Assembly (NCBI GenBank): GCA_937900875.1 | Contig: CALCGD010000238.1 | Location: 1 to 32,963, forward strand | Length of the DNA: 32,963 nt | Source of the DNA: an uncultured Flavobacteriales bacterium | Lineage (GTDB): Bacteria > Bacteroidota > Bacteroidia > UBA10329 | Direction: 5' to 3' | Shown here: piece after piece, positions 16,348 to 24,413 of the stretch | How the letters are laid out: each line of letters begins with the position of its first letter | How positions within the stretch are numbered: position 1 is the first letter of the stretch | The notes under the pieces: generated by a model | Told to the model about the DNA's origin: nothing | Databases searched by the model: none | The model's input: the letters and a program-made list of their open reading frames with translations, nothing else | Program-made: the position numbers and the translations under genes

Positions 16348-17586
16348 ATGAAAGCACTTTCTACTGCCCTTGCATTAATCCTCACAATTGGGTTATCTCA
16401 AGCACAAACCTTCACTAATTATACTGTTGCTGACGGACTCATAAACAATGGCGTCAACTGTTTGGATGTGGCCGAAAATGATGTGATGTGGTTTGGAACT
16501 CAAGCTGGCGTTTCTGTTTTTGACGGAACCAATTGGACAACGCACAGCACCAGTACAGATGCTGGGTTTGCGGATGATGTAGTGACTGCGATTAAGGTTC
16601 TTTCAAACGGAGAGGTGCTCATCGGAACTGATTTCGGATTTTCTTTTTATGATGGCACTAGCTGGACCACCATGACCGAAGCAGACGGGCTAGGAGAAGA
16701 TCGGATAAAGACAATCTATGAAATGGCTGATGGTGGCATTTTGTTTGGCACTAACGCTGGAATTAGCATGTTTGACGGGCTCACCTTCACCAATTTTGGA
16801 ACCGGAGAGGGACTTCCTTTTGGCGGAGTAACCAGTATCACTGAACAGAATAACGGTTTGTTTTATTTGGGAACCGCATTGGGCGGAATAACTGTATCTA
16901 CCAATGGTGTGTTCACTGAAATAACCGAAAACGAAGGCCTATTAAATGGTAAGGTTCGGGCCATTGTTTTAGATGATCAGAACAACAAATGGGTCGGAAC
17001 TTCTGATGGCATTTCGGTGTTTGATGCCTCAGAACAGTTGATTGCTCAGCACACCATCATGTTCACGCTTCCTGCGCCAGATACGCTTAATCCTGTAGAA
17101 GACATTAAGATTGATTCTGAAGGAAATGTGTGGGCAGCAGTTTATGTTGATTACTTGGTTACCGAAGGTGGAATCAGTGCCTACAATGGAACAGATTGGA
17201 CACAGTTTGATGTGAGTGATGGTTTAATTGGACCTGTTGTTCGTCAATTGGCCATTGATTCTCAAGACAATATTTGGGTGGCTACAAGCACTGGAATTTC
17301 AAAGATTTCTGACGTTGATTTAGGCGGAGGCGGAAACAGCATTTTCAACCCTCAGGTTACTCAGTTAGATGTATACCCGAATCCTGCTTCTGATCAAATT
17401 TCAATTACACTTCCTGTTGGAAATGAAATTGGCTTAATCGAATTCTATGACACTTCACTGAGATTGGTAAAATCAGAATCAATCAACCAGAATTCTGGTA
17501 TGATTCAAATCTCGGTTTCAGATTTGAAAACAGGTGTTTATATCACGAGAATCGGAGATGCCCTTTCTCGATTGATTATTAAATAA
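16348..17586 (+). CDS. Secreted beta-propeller (two-component-regulator propeller) protein with T9SS tail
   Basis: A 412-aa exported protein. A signal peptide spans residues 1-20 (ending SQAQ). Several repeats of about 40-45 aa follow the pattern WFGT-x-x-GVSVFDG-x-x-WT (about 35-330), as in the propeller repeats of hybrid two-component sensors and related secreted proteins. No histidine-kinase or membrane part is attached, so it is not a sensor kinase itself. The C-terminal T9SS domain starts at DVYPNPAS. It is last in the ASST/CotH operon and ends just before a terminator. The likely role is binding or scaffolding outside the cell; the ligand is unknown. Confidence 0.83.
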   Translation: MKALSTALALILTIGLSQAQTFTNYTVADGLINNGVNCLDVAENDVMWFGTQAGVSVFDGTNWTTHSTSTDAGFADDVVTAIKVLSNGEVLIGTDFGFSFYDGTSWTTMTEADGLGEDRIKTIYEMADGGILFGTNAGISMFDGLTFTNFGTGEGLPFGGVTSITEQNNGLFYLGTALGGITVSTNGVFTEITENEGLLNGKVRAIVLDDQNNKWVGTSDGISVFDASEQLIAQHTIMFTLPAPDTLNPVEDIKIDSEGNVWAAVYVDYLVTEGGISAYNGTDWTQFDVSDGLIGPVVRQLAIDSQDNIWVATSTGISKISDVDLGGGGNSIFNPQVTQLDVYPNPASDQISITLPVGNEIGLIEFYDTSLRLVKSESINQNSGMIQISVSDLKTGVYITRIGDALSRLIIK

Positions 17587-17607
17587 CTCGCACATCAAAT
17601 TATTTTA

Positions 17608-17635
17608 AGAGCCACTCTACAGAGTGGCTTTTTTA
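17608..17635 (+). terminator. Intrinsic terminator after the T9SS cargo operon
   Basis: Stem AGCCACTCT / AGAGTGGCT with a 2-nt AC loop, followed by six T. It overlaps the last 19 bases of the convergent small membrane protein gene, so that part of the sequence both codes on one strand and terminates on the other. Confidence 0.9.
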
Positions 17636-17862
17636 TTGCCCAATAATTCTCGAATCGACCTGAAAATCCAATAAGCCAAGAACAACCACGGAAATCCGTG
17701 AAATACAAGGTCGAACCAATCCATTCCTGTCATACCAATAGCTCCACCTGCCACCCAACGGATTTTACCAACGATGTGTGGTTCAGGATGAAATGGAGCA
17801 AGTCCGAGGGTTAATGAGACTAGGAACCACGTAAGTAACTGACCTTTTGTTTTTGATTGCAT
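17617..17862 (-). CDS. Small two-helix membrane protein
   Basis: An 81-aa hydrophobic protein with two likely membrane helices: about residues 8-24 (LTWFLVSLTLGLAPF) and 50-68 (LVFHGFPWLFLAYWIF). The conserved-looking PEPHIVGKIRWVAGG and a GMDWFDLVFHG stretch lie between them. Short proteins like this are widespread in Bacteroidetes and are sometimes labelled RND transporter without evidence; no function is assigned. The frame stays open to an upstream TTG at 17880, but the ATG at 17860-17862 is the better start. It lies 39 bp downstream of the S24 repressor gene, possibly co-transcribed. Confidence 0.65.
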   Translation of the reverse strand: MQSKTKGQLLTWFLVSLTLGLAPFHPEPHIVGKIRWVAGGAIGMTGMDWFDLVFHGFPWLFLAYWIFRSIRELLGNKKATL

Positions 17863-17901
17863 GAAGCAAAGGTGAATCAAACAATGATTCTGGTTAGTGA
17901 C

Positions 17902-18612
17902 TCAACTCACTTCAAAGCTATTCCACGTTTCGAATTTCCAGACTTCAAGTACTTCTTCTGCTTTAATCGAATAAGGCTGAAAAACGCGATTCGTTGACAC
18001 CAACTGAAAGCTTTTTTCAGCCTTTAGATTATTGTAAACCAGCTTAAAAACCACGCCATCGTCTTTGGTAATGATGATACAAGGCGTGCCATTCTTTATC
18101 TCATTCCAATCTTGGATAAACGAACCCGTTACCCACGCATTTTCGGGTATCGGCAACATGCTATCTCCTTTTATCTGAAAGCACCGGTAGCTCTTATTCT
18201 TGGATAGGAATGGCAACTGAAACTTAGGTAGTTTCCCTACAAACTCTGGATCGCCATAACCATTGGCATAACCAGCTTGCGCCTTGGTCGCCACCATTTC
18301 TATGTTCTCGTTTCCAGCGCTATCTGTGGTTGTGGTCAGCACGCGCAACTTCTGCCCTGTGATGTCTACATCCATTCCGCGCTCAATTTCCGAAAGCTGA
18401 AATACAGACAACTTGGTCAAATCATATCGTACCAAGGCATCTAAACTGATTTTGAAATTCTCTGCCATTCGGATGAGTTTCACAAATGGTGGCTGCACAC
18501 CTTTCTCGTAACCAATTAGCGTGGTGCGACTTAGCTCCAACATCTTGGCCAAATCGGTTTGCGAAACACCTTTTCGCTTTCTAAGAAATTTCAGGTTTGT
18601 TGATAAAAACAC
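17902..18612 (-). CDS. XRE/S24 (LexA/CI-like) self-cleaving repressor
   Basis: A 236-aa regulator. An N-terminal XRE helix-turn-helix (about 6-60: SQTDLAKMLELSRTTLIGYEKG) is joined to a C-terminal S24 peptidase domain (about 125-225). The Ser/Lys dyad is Ser151 (GDSMLP) and Lys190 (VVFKLVYN). A candidate autocleavage site is Ala113-Gly114. Spacing from Gly to Ser (37) and Ser to Lys (39) is close to that of LexA (34-35 and 37). The lambda-CI-like architecture suggests a repressor that self-cleaves on DNA damage with RecA. No ATG fits the N-terminus; the start is the GTG at 18610-18612. It is divergent from the DnaE2-type polymerase gene, with 77 bp between the two starts, so it is the likely local regulator of the mutagenesis cassette. 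Direct control is inference. Confidence 0.88.
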   Translation of the reverse strand: MFLSTNLKFLRKRKGVSQTDLAKMLELSRTTLIGYEKGVQPPFVKLIRMAENFKISLDALVRYDLTKLSVFQLSEIERGMDVDITGQKLRVLTTTTDSAGNENIEMVATKAQAGYANGYGDPEFVGKLPKFQLPFLSKNKSYRCFQIKGDSMLPIPENAWVTGSFIQDWNEIKNGTPCIIITKDDGVVFKLVYNNLKAEKSFQLVSTNRVFQPYSIKAEEVLEVWKFETWNSFEVS

Positions 18613-18641
18613 GTCTCGAAATTAGGATACTAAAATAGCAA

Positions 18642-18660
18642 TAGTCTAAATTATAAACTA
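18642..18660. promoter_or_regulatory. Candidate operator dyad 1 between repressor and DnaE2 genes
   Basis: A 19-bp imperfect palindrome, TAGTCTAAATTATAAACTA; 7 of 9 base pairs match across the centre. It lies in the 77-bp divergent region. It shares GTCTAAATnAT with dyad 2, in inverted orientation. It fits a binding site for the adjacent XRE/S24 repressor. Confidence 0.5.
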
Positions 18661-18665
18661 ATTAA

Positions 18666-18682
18666 TGTCGATTATTTAGACA
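18666..18682. promoter_or_regulatory. Candidate operator dyad 2, abutting the DnaE2 start
   Basis: TGTC-N9-GACA at 18666-18682. Its right half ATTTAGAC (18674-18681) is the exact inverse of GTCTAAAT at 18644-18651, with the half-site centres 30 bp apart. It ends 7 bp before the TTG start of the polymerase gene, so a bound protein would cover the transcription start or ribosome-binding region. No clear TAnnTTTG element was found here. Confidence 0.42.
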
Positions 18683-18689
18683 CAAGCAT

Positions 18690-21674
18690 TTGTTAATTAA
18701 CTGCCACTCATATTATAGCTTCCATTACGGAACGGTAAGCCCCAAGCAATTGCTGGAAATTGCCGTTCGCGCAGGAGCGCAATCTGTGGCATTGACAGAT
18801 GTAAACAGTTCTGCCGCTTGCTTGGAGTTTTTACGGCAGTCGCGCGAGTTTGATGTTCATCCTGTGGTTGGCATCGATTTCAAGGTAAAGGCACAGACCA
18901 AGTACGTGGCGCTAGCGCGAAACAATGATGGTTTCCTCGAAATCAACAAACATCTTTCTCAGCACTTAATGTATGGCGAAGAGGTTCTTGATGAAGCGCC
19001 TGAATTCTCTCACGCTTACATCATTTATCCGTTATCCAACGCGCCAAATCGCAAACTGAAAGAGAATGAGTTTGTGGGGGTTGCTCCTACCGAACTGATG
19101 CGTTTGAGGTTTTCGCCATGGATAAAACAGAAAGAAAAGTTGGTGGCTTTGCAACCAATGACATTCCGAAGCAAGTACGATTTCAACACACACCGATTGC
19201 TACGTTCCATCGACCAGAATTGTCTGCTCAGCAAACTACCTCCCGACCAACAGACAACCGAAAAAGACACGTTTTGGAGTTGCGAAATGCTTCACGATGC
19301 GTTTGCAGAATTCCCAGACATCATCCAAAACACCAAACTTCTATTACAGGATTGCCACGTCAATTTCGAGTTCGGCAATTACAACATATCGCACAATCAG
19401 CACCATTTTCTGGGTTCGTTTCAAGAGGACAAAGAACGGCTGGAACAGCTATGTCAGCAGAATATAAAATACCGCTATCCGAAGCCAAACAAGATTGTTT
19501 TAGACCGTTTAAAGAAGGAGCTCGACATCATTGAACAGAAGAAGTTCTTCAGTTACTTCCTCATCAACCATAATATTGTTCAGTACGCCAAGCACAAGGG
19601 CTATTTCCACATTGGCCGCGGTAGTGGCGCCAACAGCATGGTGGCCTATATAATCGGCATCACGGATGTGGATCCGATTGAGCTCGACCTCTACTTCGAA
19701 CGCTTCATTAATCCATCACGGAAAAACCCGCCCGATTTCGATATTGATTTCTCGTGGAAAGACCGTGCAGATGTGACACGCTACATTTTCGAGCGCTTTC
19801 CAAAGGCCGCATTGCAAGGCTCCTACTCCACTTTTAAAGACCGTTCTGTAAAACGTGAATTAGGGAAAGTGCTTGGCCTTCCGGCCGAAGAGATTGACAG
19901 ATTGAACAGCCGCTACACCAATCTTAACTCACTCGACCATCTCTCAAAACTGGTGCTGAAATACGGTTATCGAATTCAGGGTTTTCCCAACCACACCACG
20001 GTACATTCCAGTGGCATTCTCATTCCCGAACTCGATATTCATTCTTACAGCGCCACGTTTCTGCCGCCCAAAGGTTTTCCTACCACGCAGTTCGATATGC
20101 ACGTAGCAGAAGACGTTGGCCTACACAAATTCGATATTCTTGGTCAGCGCGGATTGGGGAAAATCAAGGATAGTATTTCCATTGTGCGCGAAAATCAAGG
20201 AGTGGAAATCGACATACATGATATTCCGCGTTTTAAGGAAGACCCAGCCATTAAAAAGCTTCTGAAACACGGCAAAACAGTTGGCGCTTTTTATGTGGAA
20301 TCGCCTGCCATGCGCATGTTGCTCATCAAACTAAAGGCGGAGGATTACAATCGTTTGGTGGCGGCCAGTTCCATCATTCGTCCAGGTGTTTCTAAAAGTG
20401 GAATGATGCGCGAATACATTCTGCGTTTTCAGGATGTAAAAAGACAGAAAGCGGCTCGGGCAGAACTGCCTGAGATGTATGATATTCTGCACGATACGTT
20501 CGGGGTAATGGTGTATCAGGAAGATGTGCTGAAAGTGGCACACATGTTTGCAGGGCTCACATTAGAAGAAGCCGATGTTTTGCGGAGAGGTATGTCTTGG
20601 AAATTCCGCGAACGAAACGAATTCGGAAAAATCAAAGACCGGTTTTTCAGCAATTGCATTGCGAAAGGCCATCGGCAGGAAACCATTGAGAAAATCTGGG
20701 AACAGATTATGAGTTTCGGAAACTTCGCTTTTGCCAAAGGTCACTCGGCCAGTTATGCGGTAGAGAGTTTTCAGGCGCTGTTTCTCAAAGCGCATTACCC
20801 GATGGAATATATGGTGGCCACAGTCAATAATGGTGGTGGTTTTTACTCGCGCGAACTGTACCTCCACGAAGCAAAACTGCACGGAGCAGAAATTCATTTG
20901 CCGTGCGTAAACCGTAGTAATGGTGGAGCAACCATCTACGGAAATAACATTTACATCGGCCTTGGAATGGTCAATAGTTTGGAGGTTGAAATGCTCAAAC
21001 ATCTTTTAACCGAACGGCTAGAAAATGGCGAATACCTAGACCTGCGAGATGTAGTAAAACGCGCTCCAGTTTCATTGGAACAGCTTCGCATTCTTATCAG
21101 AATTGGGGCTTTCCGTTTTACGGGAAAGGATAAGAAAACCCTGCTTTGGGACGCACATTTTCTACTCGGACACACCAAGGTTTCTAAACCCGAAAAGAAG
21201 TTGTTTGATGCCGATGTGAAGGAATTCCGGCTACCCGAACTCTGGTACCACAAACTCGAAAACGCCTATGACGAAATGGAACTTTTAGGCTTCCCTGTCA
21301 CTATATCGCCTTTCGACCTGATTGACCGGACGGGGTTACCCACAACTACAGCGTCCGAAATTCATAAACGCGTAAACGAAACCGTGGAAATTATCGGTTA
21401 CCGAGTGCACATTCGCGGTACGCACACCAGCAATGGCAAGTACATGACCTTCGGTAATCTCATTGATTTAGAGGGCGAATGGATAAACAGCGTTCAGTTT
21501 CCGAATGTGGCTACGCGCTATCCGTTCCGTGGGCCAGGCATTTACAAATTGCGCGGAAAAGTGACCGAAGAGTTCGGGCATATCAGTCTGGAAACGACTT
21601 ATGTGGAGCGCATTCCGAACATTAACATTGACACACCGAATACGCGTGTGGCAGATTCGGCTTTGGTGGCTTAA
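18690..21674 (+). CDS. dnaE2: Error-prone DNA polymerase III alpha-type subunit (DnaE2/ImuC-like)
   Basis: A 994-aa C-family polymerase, shorter than replicative DnaE (about 1160 aa) and in the DnaE2 range. Catalytic acids are Asp351 and Asp353 in PPDFDIDF and Asp482 in KFDILG. Palm/finger motifs GRGSGANS and FAKGHSASYAVESFQ are present, and an OB-type segment lies near the end. The N-terminal PHP domain is degraded: the usual HxH is NCH (Asn4, His6), and ALTDHN reads ALTDVN, so metal-dependent proofreading is unlikely. Starts at a TTG (18690-18692): the first PHP strand begins there and no ATG is available nearby. It heads a cassette with DUF72 (42 bp later) and a Y-family polymerase, facing a LexA-like repressor. 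It probably extends past lesions during damage tolerance. Confidence 0.9.
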   Translation: MLINCHSYYSFHYGTVSPKQLLEIAVRAGAQSVALTDVNSSAACLEFLRQSREFDVHPVVGIDFKVKAQTKYVALARNNDGFLEINKHLSQHLMYGEEVLDEAPEFSHAYIIYPLSNAPNRKLKENEFVGVAPTELMRLRFSPWIKQKEKLVALQPMTFRSKYDFNTHRLLRSIDQNCLLSKLPPDQQTTEKDTFWSCEMLHDAFAEFPDIIQNTKLLLQDCHVNFEFGNYNISHNQHHFLGSFQEDKERLEQLCQQNIKYRYPKPNKIVLDRLKKELDIIEQKKFFSYFLINHNIVQYAKHKGYFHIGRGSGANSMVAYIIGITDVDPIELDLYFERFINPSRKNPPDFDIDFSWKDRADVTRYIFERFPKAALQGSYSTFKDRSVKRELGKVLGLPAEEIDRLNSRYTNLNSLDHLSKLVLKYGYRIQGFPNHTTVHSSGILIPELDIHSYSATFLPPKGFPTTQFDMHVAEDVGLHKFDILGQRGLGKIKDSISIVRENQGVEIDIHDIPRFKEDPAIKKLLKHGKTVGAFYVESPAMRMLLIKLKAEDYNRLVAASSIIRPGVSKSGMMREYILRFQDVKRQKAARAELPEMYDILHDTFGVMVYQEDVLKVAHMFAGLTLEEADVLRRGMSWKFRERNEFGKIKDRFFSNCIAKGHRQETIEKIWEQIMSFGNFAFAKGHSASYAVESFQALFLKAHYPMEYMVATVNNGGGFYSRELYLHEAKLHGAEIHLPCVNRSNGGATIYGNNIYIGLGMVNSLEVEMLKHLLTERLENGEYLDLRDVVKRAPVSLEQLRILIRIGAFRFTGKDKKTLLWDAHFLLGHTKVSKPEKKLFDADVKEFRLPELWYHKLENAYDEMELLGFPVTISPFDLIDRTGLPTTTASEIHKRVNETVEIIGYRVHIRGTHTSNGKYMTFGNLIDLEGEWINSVQFPNVATRYPFRGPGIYKLRGKVTEEFGHISLETTYVERIPNINIDTPNTRVADSALVA

Positions 21675-21691
21675 TCACACAAAGATTATTT

Positions 21692-21701
21692 TGTCGACAA
21701 T
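21692..21701. promoter_or_regulatory. 10-bp perfect palindrome upstream of DUF72 gene
   Basis: TTGTCGACAA-type perfect palindrome (starting at 21691-21692) in the 42-bp gap between the polymerase and DUF72 genes. It contains the TGTCGA hexamer also found in operator dyad 2. It is too short to assign a role; possibly an internal regulatory site. Confidence 0.25.
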
Positions 21702-21716
21702 TGATAGATAGAGAAC

Positions 21717-22598
21717 ATGAAATTCGGTAAAGTAGACGCTCCAGAACTTGTTGATTTCTCCATGTTGGACGACCATCCTGGAACGCAATTACTGCTAAAA
21801 AAACAAGAAGAAAAAACAGGAAAACCAAAGTTATATGTTGGTTTTCCAACTTGGAACAAAGTCAAATTGGCCAACTTCTACCCAAAAGGAACCAAGGATG
21901 AATTGGTGTACTATTCCACACAATTCAACGCCATAGAATTGAACGCTTCATTCTATCGCATTTTCCCAAAAGTTCAGTTTGAAAAGTGGCGAGATAAAAC
22001 ACCAGAGGGATTTATGTTTTTCCCAAAAGTGGTTCAAAACGTGAGCCATTGGGGACGCTTGAAAGACACCGAAAAGGTGGTAGACGAAATGGTCTATGCC
22101 ATAGAGGGCTTGGAAGAAAAATTGGGTCGGGTATTTCTACAAATGCACAACAATTTTGCGCCAAAGGATTTTGACCGAGTAGTGAAATTCGTGGAGCATT
22201 GGCCCAAGCGTATTCCGTTGGCAATGGAGTTCCGTCATGCCGATTGGCACAGTGATAAAACTATTGCAGAAGAACTTTATCAATTGCTGGAAAAGCATAG
22301 CATTTCAAACATCATAACCGACACAGCTGGCAGACGAGACTTGGTTCATATGCGGCTGACCACACCAAACGTATTTGTCCGATTTACGGCCGCAAATCAT
22401 CCTGTTGATTTCAAACGGCTGGATGATTGGATTGAGAGACTGGCAAATTGGACTGAACTCGGTTTGCAGGAAATCGACTTTTTCATTCATCAGAATGCAG
22501 AAACCGAAAACCCGCTTCTGGCCAGCTATTTCATTCAGAAAATGAATGAGCGATTGGGTTTTGATTTGAAAATTCCTGCTACGCTAGACAAAGCGTAA
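21717..22598 (+). CDS. DUF72 (YecE-like) TIM-barrel protein
   Basis: A 293-aa cytosolic protein of the DUF72/YecE family. Recognisable segments: VGFPTWNKVKLANFYPKGTKDELVYYSTQFNAIELNASFYR (about 42-80), the MFFPKVVQNVSHW stretch (about 100), LGRVFLQMHNNFAPKDF, PLAMEFRHADW (about 168-178), and VFVRFTAANH. The usual length is 240-300 aa. The reaction is not known; the fold is a TIM barrel. An N-terminal extension of about 40 residues before the barrel is visible. It sits between two translesion polymerases, 42 bp after one and 38 bp before the other, so a role in the same DNA-damage response is plausible. Confidence 0.88.
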   Translation: MKFGKVDAPELVDFSMLDDHPGTQLLLKKQEEKTGKPKLYVGFPTWNKVKLANFYPKGTKDELVYYSTQFNAIELNASFYRIFPKVQFEKWRDKTPEGFMFFPKVVQNVSHWGRLKDTEKVVDEMVYAIEGLEEKLGRVFLQMHNNFAPKDFDRVVKFVEHWPKRIPLAMEFRHADWHSDKTIAEELYQLLEKHSISNIITDTAGRRDLVHMRLTTPNVFVRFTAANHPVDFKRLDDWIERLANWTELGLQEIDFFIHQNAETENPLLASYFIQKMNERLGFDLKIPATLDKA

Positions 22599-22636
22599 GT
22601 AGGTTACGGGCTACCCTTCTAATGTTGTGATGTAAA

Positions 22637-23845
22637 ATGAAATCCATAGTCCACCTAGACCTCGATACTTTCTTCATCTCCTGCGAACGTTTGCTGGAGC
22701 CGAAGCTCAATGGCAAACCTGTGCTTGTGGGTGGCGTTACCGATCGTGGTGTGGTGGCTTCGTGCAGTTATGAAGCGCGAACGTTCGGTATTCATTCAGC
22801 CATGCCGATGAAAATGGCCCGACAACTTTGTCCTGAAGCCATTGTGATACGTGGCAACAGCAGTATTTACAGCAAGCAATCAGATATCGTAACCGAAATA
22901 ATTAAAGAAGAATCGCCTTTGTTTGAGAAATCGAGCATTGACGAATTCTACATTGACGCTACGGGAATGGATCGTTTTTTCGGTTGTTACAAGTGGTCGC
23001 AGGAATTGCGCACACGCATCATAAAGGAGACAGGACTTCCGATTTCATTCGCACTTTCTACCAGTAAAACGGTGGCTAAAGTGGGTACAGGCGAAGCCAA
23101 ACCCAACAACTACAGAGAAATTCCGAAGGATTTCGAAATGTCTTTTCTAGCGCCACTTTCCATCAAAAAAATCCCGCAAGTTGGCGACCAGACGTATCGT
23201 ATGCTCCGCAGTATGGGCGTAGAGAAAGTGAAGACGGTGCAGGAAATGCCGATGGAACTAATGGAGCGTGTAATGGGCAAGCCCGGCATTTCTCTATGGA
23301 AGAAAACCCATGCTATTGATAACACGCCTGTTATCCCCTATCACGAACGGAAATCAATTTCTATTGAACGAACCTTTGAGAGAGACACCACGGATATAGT
23401 GAAGCTGAAAAGCATTATTAAAGCCATGGCCGAAAACCTCGCTTATCAGCTACGAAATGGCGATAAGTTGACTGCCTGCATCTCCGTTAAAATCCGTTAT
23501 TCAGATTTTCAGACACACAGCAAACAGCGTAGAATTCCGTACACCAGTACCGACCATGCCATCCTTAAAACAGTAGAAGAACTATTTGACCAACTCTACG
23601 ACCGAAGAGTGCTTATAAGATTGGTTGGCGTGCGCTTCAGTCACTTGGTTGGTGGTGGCTATCAAATCAATCTGTTTGAGGATAGCGAGGAACTGATAAA
23701 GCTCTACCAAGCGATGGATGCCATGCGAAACCGCTACGGACAAGATGCCGTGAAGCGTGCCGTAGGAATGGGTTCAAAAGGTATTGGGAGAAGCAATCCG
23801 TTTAACGGACAACCTCCAGTCATTCCTGCTCATAGAAGAGCGTGA
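22637..23845 (+). CDS. dinB: Y-family DNA polymerase (DinB/Pol IV-UmuC-like)
   Basis: A 402-aa translesion polymerase. Catalytic residues are Asp8 (HLDLDTFF) and Asp102-Glu103 (SIDEFY), all intact, so it is active, unlike ImuB, which lacks these. The likely steric gate is Phe13. A helix-hairpin-helix thumb (IPQVGDQTYRMLRSMGV) and little finger (about 245-340) follow. A beta-clamp-binding motif QINLF is at residues 343-347, followed by a UmuC-like tail (LYQAMDAMRNRYG). It probably inserts opposite lesions, with the DnaE2-type enzyme extending. It is third in the cassette; the stop is 2 bp from the convergent DUF1801 gene. Confidence 0.94.
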   Translation: MKSIVHLDLDTFFISCERLLEPKLNGKPVLVGGVTDRGVVASCSYEARTFGIHSAMPMKMARQLCPEAIVIRGNSSIYSKQSDIVTEIIKEESPLFEKSSIDEFYIDATGMDRFFGCYKWSQELRTRIIKETGLPISFALSTSKTVAKVGTGEAKPNNYREIPKDFEMSFLAPLSIKKIPQVGDQTYRMLRSMGVEKVKTVQEMPMELMERVMGKPGISLWKKTHAIDNTPVIPYHERKSISIERTFERDTTDIVKLKSIIKAMAENLAYQLRNGDKLTACISVKIRYSDFQTHSKQRRIPYTSTDHAILKTVEELFDQLYDRRVLIRLVGVRFSHLVGGGYQINLFEDSEELIKLYQAMDAMRNRYGQDAVKRAVGMGSKGIGRSNPFNGQPPVIPAHRRA

Positions 23846-23847
23846 GC

Positions 23848-24306
23848 TTACTTCTTTACGAAGGCATTTTCGTAAACCTCAATCCAATCATCAGCAGTCA
23901 TTTTGGTCATTAATTCGCCAAATAACTCGAACGGGATATTCTCGACTTTCTTAAACCGAATACAGCTTTTACCCATATCTAGTTTGCCTTTTACGTGCTT
24001 CGAGTATTCATCCACAAACCACTTTAATAACTCAGGATTGGCATAAATACCCATGTGATAAAATGCCACAAAATTCTTCTGATTGGCGATACTCATAAAT
24101 GGAAGCGGAAGCTTCGTATTGCAATGGTAACCAGCAGGATAAACCGAATGTGGAACAACATAACCAGGCATTCCATAGCTTAAACCAGCTTCAAACTTTG
24201 CGGGAACGTTATCGGAAACAACCTTCCACAACTTCTTCATTGCTTCTTGTCTTTCTTCTGGAATGTTCTCGAAATACTCGTCTACAGAATTAGCTTCAAC
24301 TTTCAT
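23848..24306 (-). CDS. DUF1801 (YdhG-like) domain protein
   Basis: A 152-aa soluble protein of the DUF1801/YdhG type. The family pattern is visible: VDEYFENIPEERQEAMKKLWKVV, SYGMPGYVV, a FMSIANQKNFVAFYHMG core, and the late DMGKSCIRFKKVENIPFELF. The function of the family is not established. It lies convergent to the Y-family polymerase (2-bp gap) and divergent from marR, probably with its own promoter. No link to either neighbour can be shown. Confidence 0.85.
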   Translation of the reverse strand: MKVEANSVDEYFENIPEERQEAMKKLWKVVSDNVPAKFEAGLSYGMPGYVVPHSVYPAGYHCNTKLPLPFMSIANQKNFVAFYHMGIYANPELLKWFVDEYSKHVKGKLDMGKSCIRFKKVENIPFELFGELMTKMTADDWIEVYENAFVKK

Positions 24307-24413
24307 GGTATTCAGGTTTTGATACCACTAATTTAATGGAGTTAGGCTAAAACTGAATTCGTATAATGTATTTCGACCTGCATTATCAGTTTGATTTTTG
24401 TCTTCCGGAAAAC

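Noticed and set aside
17608-24306. Mobile element or phage origin for the CI-like repressor region
   Set aside because: No integrase, transposase, tRNA, attachment repeats or phage structural genes; composition is like the neighbours.
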